From: Streptomyces sp. GS7
Lineage (GTDB): Bacteria; Actinomycetota; Actinomycetes; Streptomycetales; Streptomycetaceae
NCBI RefSeq assembly: GCF_009834125.1
Contig: NZ_CP047146.1
Coordinates: forward strand, 2,969,501-3,033,500
DNA: 64,000 bases
Direction of reading: 5' to 3'
Every line of letters starts with the position of its first letter. Positions within the stretch are counted from its first letter, which is position 1. Shown here one piece after another: positions 57,272 through 64,000 of this stretch. The notes beneath the pieces were generated by a model. That model worked only from the letters and a program-made list of their open reading frames with translations, did not search any database and had not been told where the DNA came from. The position numbers and the translations under genes were made by a program.

Positions 57272-57634
57272 ATGGTGGCTTTCGTTGTGCGCATGGTGGC
57301 GTTCCTCGTCCCGGGGGGTGAATCAATGATCCTGGGTCGTGGTGGCGCGGTCCGGTGGCCGTGCCCGCTCTGCAACAAGACGTTCGACGTCAGCTTCGTT
57401 CCCCTCCCTTCTCTCCGATGTCGGGAGGGCCGAACGGACCAGGGTGCGTGAGCCGAGTGGGCAACGTCCACGTCTGCGCTGTGGAGTCTCCGTGGACGGG
57501 GAATCACCCGACGGTGACACCGACTCCCGCGGGAACCGCTGAACCGATCACTCTTTCGTGCGCACATGGTCACTGACGGTGTGAACGTCAAATGGTCGGG
57601 AAGCGTGATCCGTATCTATCGATAGGAGAGCTTC

Positions 57635-57901
57635 ATGCGGGTACGCACCAATTTGATCGCTGTTGCCCTGACTGCTATTGCCGCCCTGGCGACTGCGGGA
57701 ACAGCTGCCGCCGGCGATGACGACGCACCCCGCGGCACCCTCACCCAGACCGTTGACGCAGGTCCGGATTCCGACCAGGGGACGCGTCATCTCGGACACC
57801 GCGGTCCGGATTCCGACCAGGGGGCCCGCCATCCCGGGCGCCGCTGGGGCGACGAGGATCGGACCAACTCGGACGAATCCGGCCCCATGTCCATGGGCTG
57901 A
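57635..57901 (+). CDS. Small secreted repeat peptide
   Basis: The 88-residue protein has a Sec signal (VALTAIAALATAGTAAAG) and a short mature part with two copies of GPDSDQGxRHxGxR (about residues 43-70), encoded by a DNA repeat of about 45 bases. It then ends in an acidic tail DEDRTNSDESG. ATG 57635 has AGGAGAG 5 bases upstream. Function unknown; a metal-binding or lectin-like role is only a guess. Confidence 0.68.
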   Translation: MRVRTNLIAVALTAIAALATAGTAAAGDDDAPRGTLTQTVDAGPDSDQGTRHLGHRGPDSDQGARHPGRRWGDEDRTNSDESGPMSMG

Positions 57902-57990
57902 GCAACTGTGCCTGAAATCCAGCAGCGACAGTCGGCGGCACCGGCACCGTTCGGGGCGGTGGCCGCGCCGCACCTGCGGGGACAGAACGA

Positions 57991-58016
57991 AAGGCCCTCA
58001 CCGCGGTGGGGGCCTT
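57991..58016 (-). terminator. Orphan terminator
   Basis: AAGGCCC (57991-57997) and GGGCCTT (58010-58016) enclose CACC-GC-GGTG, followed on the minus strand by a T-rich run. It terminates the gene fragment at 58032-58085. Confidence 0.65.
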
Positions 58017-58031
58017 CGTCGTGTCGGTGGT

Positions 58032-58085
58032 TCAGTTGGCGCAGTTGAGCTGGACGAGGGTGATCTCGTTCTCGCCGATGTCGCG
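58032..58085 (-). pseudogene. Last codons of a lost gene
   Basis: On this strand the frame RDIGENEITLVQLNCAN ends in TGA, directly followed by an intact terminator. Upstream the sequence switches to a TPR gene in the opposite strand, so the gene was cut off near 58086. Confidence 0.5.
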
Positions 58086-58086
58086 A

Positions 58087-58475
58087 CTCCGCCGGGCCGG
58101 GGCGTTGGAGCACGACGACTGGCTCATGGGGTCGGTCGTGACCCGCGCCGGCGATATGCACCACCAGCTCGGCCCGTACGACAAGGCTCACGACCGCTAC
58201 CTGGAGGCGATCGCCCGGGCCGAGAAGTCGGACAGCCCCGGCTGCACGGCAAGACCCTGCTCCCCCTCGGCGGACTCCAACTCGACCTCGGTCGAGCCGC
58301 GGAGGCCGTGGGCACCTTCGGGAAGGTCGAGGACCTGGCCAGACGTCTTGGGGACGTCCCCCTGTACTCCGCCGTCCTCGGCAGGCTGGCCACGGCCGAG
58401 GCGAAGCTGGGCAACGTGCAGGCGGCCGCCGAACTCCGGCGTCGGTCACGCGCGATCCTGGGCGAGGAGAGACCG
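58087..58475 (+). pseudogene. TPR protein pseudogene with frameshift
   Basis: MGSVVTRAGDMHHQLGPYDK (with HDRYLEAIARAEKS after it) in one frame continues, after a shift near 58235, as LLPLGGLQLDLGRAAEAVGT and SAVLGRLATAEAKLGNVQ in another. These are tandem tetratricopeptide-like helices as in AfsR/SARP-type regulators. Ends are lost. Confidence 0.65.
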
Positions 58476-58686
58476 GCACCGCGTCGGAGATCGCGATACG
58501 TCACCGGCTGCGCCGGCACGGCGCCGTGGCCGAGGACCTGGCTGGGCGCGCGACTTCATCGAACGGGGCGCCGCCCTCCCCGACACCGACGCCAACCGGG
58601 CGAGAATCTCCCGCGCTGGACGATCTGGGCCGCCGACGACAGCAACGACGGCCGGGCGCCGGCGCGTACGAGTCATAGCGTCTCGG

Positions 58687-58726
58687 GCAGAGCAGAGCAG
58701 AGCAGAGCAGAGAAGAGCAGAGCAGG
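58687..58726 (+). repeat. Pentanucleotide tandem repeat (GCAGA, 8 units)
   Basis: Eight units of GCAGA, one with a single change, followed by a GC-rich hairpin. Confidence 0.9.
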
Positions 58727-58728
58727 GC

Positions 58729-58799
58729 GGGGCAGGGCCCGCTGGCCCGGGCACGGTCGGAGCGTGGCCGACCGTGCCCGGTCCCGCGGGCCCTGCCCC
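58729..58799 (-). terminator. Very strong two-tier hairpin after the hydrolase gene
   Basis: GGGGCAGGGCCCGC (58729-58742) pairs with GCGGGCCCTGCCCC (58786-58799), and inside it CCGGGCACGGTCGG (58747-58760) pairs with CCGACCGTGCCCGG (58768-58781). Confidence 0.9.
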
Positions 58800-58818
58800 C
58801 CCGGTTCCGTCAGCAGCC

Positions 58819-59631
58819 CTACGCGGGGTCTCCGTTCTCATTCAGCCACTGGACGCCGTCCTGGCCGTCCTGGGTGAGGTTCTTGGGGATGACGAAGTCC
58901 GGGTATTTCCAGTGCAGGTTGAAGTAGCCGGGTGCGTTCGTGATGGACCTCAAGTCGCACACCGGGTCGCCGATGATGCAGTACCGCTTGACCGGGATGC
59001 CGTTGAACTTCGCCGGGCCGGCGCCGGCGGCGGTGGCGACCCCGGGGATGCCCAATCCCTTGGGGAGATGCGCGAACAAGCCGGTGTCGGGCTGCATCGG
59101 GTCGGCGTAGAGCATGCCGTCGACCTGGGAGCGCGGAATGCCGGTGCTGCCGCTCGCGATCGTCTGGAGCACCTCGTCCGCGGCCTGGGCGCCCTGGGAG
59201 TAGCCGGTGATCGTGAGGCGCGCGTTCGGGTGCGCGCGGTGGGTGTCCTCCGCCGCCTGCAACCCGTTCCGGTAGCCCTGTTGCACGCTGGCGTCGTAGG
59301 TCGGTGCGGTGGCGGCGTCGGGGTTGAGCTGCAAGGGGGGCTCGATGAGCCCGCCGTGGGGACCGATGAGCGGGCCGGCGGTGGCCGGGTAGCACACCTT
59401 GATCGCGGAGGAACCGAGGTGGAGATGGTCGTTCGCGGTGGTGTAGGACTTGGTGATCGTGGGGCAATCGGGACCGGAATCGGTAGGACCGGTGCCGCCG
59501 ATCTCGATGTAGTAGTGCTCCGCGTTGGCCGCGTGCGCGGCGGACGGGAACGCGACGGCGGCGCTGGTGGTCAGCGCCGCCGCTACGGCCGCGGTGCGAA
59601 CAGCCCGTGCCGTCCTGCTCGTTTTCGACAT
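58819..59631 (-). CDS. Secreted PE-PPE-type alpha/beta hydrolase
   Basis: The 270-residue protein has a Sec signal (AAVAAALTTSAAVAFPSAAHA) and a hydrolase domain with the nucleophile elbow LTITGYSQGAQAADEVL (Ser near residue 144). The pattern resembles the PE-PPE/cutinase-like esterases of actinomycetes (IEIGGTG at the start of the domain, GDPVCDLRS near the C-terminus). Likely an extracellular esterase. ATG 59631 with GGGGAG upstream; strong terminator after the stop. Confidence 0.87.
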   Translation of the reverse strand: MSKTSRTARAVRTAAVAAALTTSAAVAFPSAAHAANAEHYYIEIGGTGPTDSGPDCPTITKSYTTANDHLHLGSSAIKVCYPATAGPLIGPHGGLIEPPLQLNPDAATAPTYDASVQQGYRNGLQAAEDTHRAHPNARLTITGYSQGAQAADEVLQTIASGSTGIPRSQVDGMLYADPMQPDTGLFAHLPKGLGIPGVATAAGAGPAKFNGIPVKRYCIIGDPVCDLRSITNAPGYFNLHWKYPDFVIPKNLTQDGQDGVQWLNENGDPA

Positions 59632-60405
59632 TGCCTGATCTCCCCCTGAGGTCGTGGACTAGTCCGAGAGCGAAGGCTCCAGACGCTAGGCACGGGCGTT
59701 GACATCGCGATGAAACGCTGATGACTGCGCTGGTGGCGCGGCTGTCACGCACCACTGCTCAGGGCGCAAGACTCAGAGCTGCAGGGCGAGGGCGACGGGT
59801 CAGGGCGCCACCGCCGTGAGGATCTCCTGCGCCCGGTCCGCCATGTCCGTGTCCGCGCGGTCGTTGAGGACCCAGGAGCTGTGCTGGGTGCCGAAGGGGG
59901 CGGAGGCGAGGATGCGGGCGGTGGCCTCGGAGGAGGTGTCGTCGGGGAGTTGGGACTCCTGCCGGGCCTGGAGCCGCTGCCGACTTCAACACGCCTGCAG
60001 CTGGGGGCGATTGACACCACCGTCCGCGCCAAACGACCTGCCCTCGCGTCAGGACTGGGGCCAAGTGGTCCGAGCCGCCGACTGGCGGCGCAGCGCGGTG
60101 CACGAACATCGGCAAGCGCAGATGCACGGTTCCTGATGTTCAGTCAGCCATGCGGGGGATTCCTGGAAGACGCCCCGCAGCAAGGTGTTTTGGGCGTGTC
60201 CGAGCGGTGTGCACGACGCTCACGGAACCTGAGTCGCCTGAGTCGCGTCTTCCTCGTAGCGTTACGTGCCCCGCTGACCGAAATCGTCCGGGCGTCGCAG
60301 ACACGGCACGGGGCATGCGATCTGAGCAGCATGCGCGCGACCGCTGTGACCGGCGCTTGCATGCCAGGAACGGGAGTTCGCCGGTGATCGGGGAAGGGGG
60401 CGTTC
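59632..60405. other. Gap with a gene fragment
   Basis: This 774-base stretch contains the minus-strand fragment at 59800-59988 and otherwise nothing recognisable. Confidence 0.4.
59800..59988 (-). pseudogene. C-terminal fragment of an unidentified gene
   Basis: On this strand one frame reads SQLPDDTSSEATARILASAP and SSWVLNDRADTDMADRAQEI, ending ILTAVAP-stop at 59800. The amino-acid bias is that of a real Streptomyces protein, but no start is attached and I do not recognise the family. Confidence 0.4.
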
Positions 60406-61530
60406 GTGAGGATCGGGTCCGTAAAGCGGCCTGAACGTGTTGCTGTCATCGGAGTAGGCATCGTCGGAGCCAGCGTGGGTTGGAACCTGTCCCGGCGCGG
60501 TGCCAAGGTGGTCTTCATCGACGCAGGCCAGCCAGGCGAAGGCGTCACCAACTGGTCTTTCTCGTGGGTCAACGCCAGCAACAAGACCGCGCGCAAGTCC
60601 TACTTCGCCCTGAACGTCGCGGGCATGGCAGCCCACCGTGAGCTTGCCGGGGCCATCGGGCCAGACTCCTGGTGGTATCCCAGCGGCCACCTGCGCTGGG
60701 CGGACGATCCGGCAGCGGAGATGAAGCTTCTGGAAACAGCCGAACTGCTGGCAAGCTGGGACTACCGGGTCGAGGTGTGCACGGGGGCCGAGGTGCGCCG
60801 CCGCCTCGAACCTGCTCTCACGATGCCAGGCGAGGTTCCCGTCCTGTTCTACCCCGACGAAGCCTGGGTGCACGGACGTCATCTTGTCGACCGCCTGGTC
60901 AGACAGGCTGTTGCATCCGGCGCCGAGCTCCGGTCCGGCACCGCGGTCTGTGACATCGGCACCGGTACCGACGGGAGCATCCGGACGGTTGTTCTGTCCG
61001 ATGGGGGTTGTCTCGACGTCGGCATCGTCGTGAACGCAGCGGGCCCCAGCGCCTCCCGTGTCGCCGGGCTCATTGCACGGCACTTGCCGATGCGCCGGGA
61101 ACCCGGCGCCGTCACCCGGATCGGCTGTGCTCAGGTCCCGGTTCACCGGGCCATGCACGCGCCTCACATCGAGATCCGTCCTGACGGAGACGCTTCGGTG
61201 GTCCTCCACAGCCGCGAGATCGACGCACTCATCGACACAGGCGAAGATCCAGCGCAACTCGCACGGCTGCTCCACGAATCGGCGCGGCACGTCGTTCCCG
61301 AGCTCGGCAACTCCCGTATCGCACAGACACGGGTAGTCCACCGGCCTGTCCCAGCAGACGGATTCCCCTCGGTGGGAGCGGTACCGTCAGTGCCGGGCTA
61401 CTACGAGGCCGTTTCCCACAGCGGCATCACGCTCGGGCCGGTAATCGGCCGGCTGCTTGCTTCGGAGATCCTCAGCGGGGCGAGAGAGGAGATGCTGGCG
61501 GACTTCCGCCCAGAGCGCTTCCCCCCGTGA
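60406..61530 (+). CDS. FAD-dependent oxidoreductase, DAO family
   Basis: The 374-residue protein begins with the FAD motif VAVIGVGIVGASVGWNLSRRG and VVFIDAGQPGEGVTNWS, and ends with GYYEAVSHSGITLGPVIGRLLASEIL, the D-amino-acid oxidase (DadA/glycine oxidase-like) pattern. It probably deaminates an amine or amino acid. GTG 60406 has GGAAGGGGG 5 bases upstream. It is the last intact gene before the right boundary of the candidate element. Confidence 0.9.
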   Translation: MRIGSVKRPERVAVIGVGIVGASVGWNLSRRGAKVVFIDAGQPGEGVTNWSFSWVNASNKTARKSYFALNVAGMAAHRELAGAIGPDSWWYPSGHLRWADDPAAEMKLLETAELLASWDYRVEVCTGAEVRRRLEPALTMPGEVPVLFYPDEAWVHGRHLVDRLVRQAVASGAELRSGTAVCDIGTGTDGSIRTVVLSDGGCLDVGIVVNAAGPSASRVAGLIARHLPMRREPGAVTRIGCAQVPVHRAMHAPHIEIRPDGDASVVLHSREIDALIDTGEDPAQLARLLHESARHVVPELGNSRIAQTRVVHRPVPADGFPSVGAVPSVPGYYEAVSHSGITLGPVIGRLLASEILSGAREEMLADFRPERFPP

Positions 61531-61692
61531 CAGCCCGGTCAAGCGCCACCGGCATCGCGACCAGGCGGGTGCGTCTCCGCGTGCCCGAAACAGGCGCGTA
61601 AGCCGCGCCGCCGCGTCACGCGAGCCGGAAAGACCGGACGGTCTTCCACCTCTGCCGCCCCACCTCGCAGACGAGTTGCTGACTTCGGCTCG

Positions 61693-61758
61693 TCAAGGCG
61701 GCGCCGGACCGTCAAAGGGCAGGCCGGTGCCCGCTATGAAATCGTTGAGGGTGTCGGC
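61693..61758 (-). pseudogene. Short minus-strand gene-end-like fragment at the right junction
   Basis: The frame TLNDFIAGTGLPFDGPAPP-stop looks like a real C-terminus, but its upstream part runs into the duplicated C39 fragment, i.e. it was cut at the junction. Family unknown. Confidence 0.3.
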
Positions 61759-61842
61759 CCGGTGGGGGTGTCTGCTACCTCTACTTCCGGCGCGGCCGGC
61801 GCCGACGCGGCGGCGGGTGCTGGGGAGTTGGGGATCCGCTGA
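61755..61842 (+). pseudogene. Decayed second copy of the C39 peptidase 3' end (candidate attR)
   Basis: The frame GGGVCYLYF matches the intact gene's GGVCYLYF; 19 bases are identical (61770-61788). After a one-base loss the frame resumes and ends GELGIR-stop at 61840-61842, matching AELGIR in the intact gene. The region between has diverged. The LysM gene ends 11 bases later on the other strand. The 323-base gap 61531-61853 contains nothing else. Confidence 0.75.
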
Positions 61843-61853
61843 GGGGTTGCCGG

Positions 61854-63992
61854 TCAGGGGAGCGTGAGGCGCTGGCCGGGGCGGAGCCGGTGCGGGTCGG
61901 GGCCGAGGACGGACCTGTTGCTTCGGTAGAGCGTCCGCCAGTGCTGGCCGTGGGCGTGGCCGATGCGGGTCAGGGTGTCGCCCGGGCGCACGGTGTAGCG
62001 GTCGGCGCTTCCGATGGGCGGGCCGGCCATCGCGGTTCCCGGGGAGCAGCCGGCTGACGGGGGCCGTACCGGCAGGGGTGTCAGCGGGGTGCAGACCGGG
62101 GTGGCGAGGCCGACGAGCTGGACCAGTCCCTCGCCTCCGGTGGGTGGGAGGAGCTTCGACCAGTTGTTGGCGAGCCAGACGTTGCCCGACGCGTCGATCT
62201 GCACCGCGGTGAGGTGCTGGATCGCCTTGTTCCGCAGCCCCATGGGGGGCGACAGGACGGTGCCGGTGGCGGCGCCGGGCGGGCAGGCCGCGGTGTTGGC
62301 GCCGCACAGCAGCGATACGGAGGAGTTGCCGAAGCCGGCGACCCACACGCGGTCCTGACCGTCGACGGCGACCGACCAGGGGAGGACGCGGCGGGGAAGT
62401 CGGTAGACGCCCGCTACGGTGCCGTCCGGCCGGATCTCGGTGATCGCGCTGCTCAAGAGTCCGGCCACCCAGGCGTTGCCCCGGGAGTCCAGGGCGAGTC
62501 CCACCGGTCCCTGGAGCGCGTCGTTGCGGATGGTCCTGATGGGTTTGAAGTCGGGGCCCAGGACGGTGACGCTGCCGCCGACGCTGCCGGGGGCACCGGT
62601 CTGCCGGGTCTCCATGAGCTGGGCGAAGGAGATCTGGCTGTTGGTGACCCAGGCCCGTCCGCGGCCGTCGATCTGGAGGGCGAAGGGATGGTTGAAGGCG
62701 GGGTCGGTGATGGTGAACGCCTTCGCGGGGTCGCCGTGCGGGTACACGACGACGCCGCCCAGGCCGGCTGCGCCCTTGAGGCCGTAGGAGTTGGCGATCC
62801 ACAGGTTGCCGCGCTGGTCGACGGCGACGCCCTGCGGGTGGACCAGCCCGCCGTTCCGCCATCCTGTGGACGGGGACAGCGGGGTGCCGTCGGCCGAGTA
62901 CTTCGCCATGGCGTTGCCGCCGTAACTGGGCACCCATACCGAGCCGTTGTGGTCGACGGCCAGGCCCCACGCCCCGCCGTCCATGCCGCCGCCCCTGATC
63001 GGGCTGCCCAGGGTGGGGCGGCCGGCCGGTTCGAGCACGGTGACGAAGGGGCTGGACTGCCGGGTGCCCGGAAGCCAGTTGTTCGACGCCCAGACGTTGC
63101 CCTTCGCGTCGAACCCGATGCGGCCCGGGGCGTAGAGCTCGGACGCGGTGCGGCGCAGCGCCAGGACCCAGGCCGAGGGGGGCGCGCCGAGCCCGGGGGC
63201 GAAGACCCTGGCCTGACGCGCCAGGGCGTGGAGGGCGGACGGGGACGACGTCGGGTGGTGGACGAGGTTGAGGACCGCCTGCACGGTGTCGGCCGGAGCG
63301 GCCCCGCCGCGCGGGGTGGCCAGCCGCAGCAGTTCCGCGCAGGCCGGGGTGCCCGTCGCGCAGAGGGAGATCATGTCGGCGAGCGTGTTCAGGGTGGCTA
63401 GGGTCTCGCTGTTGGCGCTGTCGGAGGTGACCGCCCCTCCGGGCCGGCCGGTGGCCGGGTCGGCGAGGTCGAAGGAGGTCGCCGCGGCGTTCTGCAGCCC
63501 CGGGCCGGGCCCGGCGATGCCGCGCCGGTCGCTGAACTGGGCCAGGGCATAGGTGGTGGCGACGGTGGTCACCTCGTTGACCGTCACCGTGTTCACCGAC
63601 CGCGCACGGACCCCGCCGCCGTCACCGACCCCCACCACGGAGCGGAGCCTGAGGCGCCGTCCGTCCCCGGCCTCCACGTACAGCACGCCGGTGGCGGGCC
63701 GGGAGGTGGAGAGGGTGAAGGACCCGGATCCGTCGGTCGTCGCCTGGCCGAGTGCCCGCACGCCGGTGTGCGAACCGGCGAAGAGCGTGACGCGGACGCC
63801 GCGGAGCGGCTTGCCCGCTCCGGTGACGGTGCCGTGCAGCGGGGTCGTCATGGCACCGAGCGGCGCCGTCGGTATGCACACCGCGCCCAGGGCGACGGCG
63901 GCCGAGGCCAGCTGCCACGGCCGGGGCCGCCTCCGCGCACGGCGGGCGGTGGGGCGTGCGGGCCTGCGCGGGGATATGCCTGAGGTGCTCAT
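61854..63992 (-). CDS. Secreted NHL-like beta-propeller protein with C-terminal LysM
   Basis: The 712-residue protein has an Arg-rich N-terminus with a hydrophobic signal (WQLASAAVALGAVCIPTAPLG), a CarboxypepD-reg-like domain (LHGTVTGAGKPLRGVRVTLF), and a propeller built from repeated GxVWASN/GNLWIANS/NAWVAG/VWVAGFGNSS strands (about 275-620). It ends in a LysM domain (YTVRPGDTLTRIGHAHG). The propeller-plus-LysM layout suggests peptidoglycan binding. It is convergent with the C39 remnant and marks the resumption of ordinary chromosome. Confidence 0.88.
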   Translation of the reverse strand: MSTSGISPRRPARPTARRARRRPRPWQLASAAVALGAVCIPTAPLGAMTTPLHGTVTGAGKPLRGVRVTLFAGSHTGVRALGQATTDGSGSFTLSTSRPATGVLYVEAGDGRRLRLRSVVGVGDGGGVRARSVNTVTVNEVTTVATTYALAQFSDRRGIAGPGPGLQNAAATSFDLADPATGRPGGAVTSDSANSETLATLNTLADMISLCATGTPACAELLRLATPRGGAAPADTVQAVLNLVHHPTSSPSALHALARQARVFAPGLGAPPSAWVLALRRTASELYAPGRIGFDAKGNVWASNNWLPGTRQSSPFVTVLEPAGRPTLGSPIRGGGMDGGAWGLAVDHNGSVWVPSYGGNAMAKYSADGTPLSPSTGWRNGGLVHPQGVAVDQRGNLWIANSYGLKGAAGLGGVVVYPHGDPAKAFTITDPAFNHPFALQIDGRGRAWVTNSQISFAQLMETRQTGAPGSVGGSVTVLGPDFKPIRTIRNDALQGPVGLALDSRGNAWVAGLLSSAITEIRPDGTVAGVYRLPRRVLPWSVAVDGQDRVWVAGFGNSSVSLLCGANTAACPPGAATGTVLSPPMGLRNKAIQHLTAVQIDASGNVWLANNWSKLLPPTGGEGLVQLVGLATPVCTPLTPLPVRPPSAGCSPGTAMAGPPIGSADRYTVRPGDTLTRIGHAHGQHWRTLYRSNRSVLGPDPHRLRPGQRLTLP

Positions 63993-64000
63993 AGCTCCGA

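Larger units (their letters stand above)
43209..61788. mobile_element. Candidate decayed integrative element inserted in the 3' end of the C39 peptidase gene
   Basis: The interval is bounded by two copies of GTCTGCTACCTCTACTTCC (43209-43227 and 61770-61788). The left copy lies within the intact C39 gene; the right copy lies in a fragment that still encodes ELGIR-stop. A broken tyrosine recombinase abuts the left boundary. Inside are transposase fragments, truncated genes and lower-GC stretches, next to intact cargo (F420-type oxidoreductase, FolC- and MobA-like genes, a conservon, hydrolases, a FAD enzyme). Genes left and right of the boundary look like ordinary chromosome. The element cannot excise by its own integrase. 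Confidence 0.55.

Noticed and set aside
61693..62970. Long minus-strand frame overlapping the LysM gene
   Set aside because: It is a shadow of the LysM gene except for its last 20 residues, which I list only as a fragment.

Overview
The window is a high-GC actinobacterial chromosome segment, almost certainly Streptomyces. The codon use is extremely GC-rich at third positions, GTG starts and ATGA overlaps are common, several promoters look leaderless, and the families include a conservon, monomeric isocitrate dehydrogenase, GuaB1, an EccA-like AAA ATPase and an FMN-riboswitch riboflavin operon containing a RibM-type transporter. No tRNA, rRNA or CRISPR array was recognised.

Layout. 1-8972 is housekeeping: the 3' part of priA, a small helix-turn-helix protein, fmt, rsmB, idh, rpe and a SorC-type regulator. 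9101-10124 carries a secreted RNase Sa-type nuclease and a barstar-like inhibitor. 10288-14059 holds guaB1, an APC amino-acid permease and an Lrp regulator. 14132-28489 is accessory-flavoured chromosome: a SnoaL-like protein under a SoxR/MerR-type operator, a divergent MFS/LysR pair, a nitrilase-family amidase next to a tryptophan/phenylalanine 2-monooxygenase-like flavoenzyme, an NCS2 permease, several small secreted proteins, a cold-shock-like protein, a thioesterase and an MFS exporter. 28599-35484 has an NmrA-like SDR, the FMN riboswitch, ribD-ribE-ribM-(32-codon ORF)-ribBA-ribH, then hisE-hisG. 35547-43283 has a PH-domain membrane protein, a CNNM/CorC pair with a structured leader, an EccA-like ATPase, a small P-loop kinase and a secreted C39-type peptidase.

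From 43.2 to 61.8 kb the character changes. Base composition is more mixed and fragments are common: a broken tyrosine recombinase, two transposase pieces, truncated phosphatase and TPR genes, and isolated gene 3' ends. Between these lie intact genes: an F420-type oxidoreductase facing a FolC-like/MobA-like pair, a complete conservon (cvnABCD), a PEBP protein, a THEP1-like NTPase, two esterase/hydrolases, a DinB protein and a FAD oxidoreductase. The 3' end of the C39 peptidase gene is immediately followed by the broken integrase, and a second, decayed copy of that 3' end occurs 18.5 kb away at 61755-61842. I read the whole interval as a decayed integrative element inserted at the 3' end of the C39 gene. 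The chromosome resumes at 61854 with a secreted NHL-like/LysM protein.

How the genes work together. The riboflavin block is one riboswitch-controlled pathway from GTP and ribulose-5-phosphate to riboflavin plus uptake, and rpe elsewhere supplies pentose phosphate. The monooxygenase/amidase pair can be read as a two-step acetamide route from an aromatic amino acid to an aryl-acetic acid. The conservon is a membrane-coupled G-protein-like signalling unit. The MobA-like, FolC-like and Mer/LLM-like genes share a pterin/deazaflavin theme and are the best candidate here for an undescribed small pathway.
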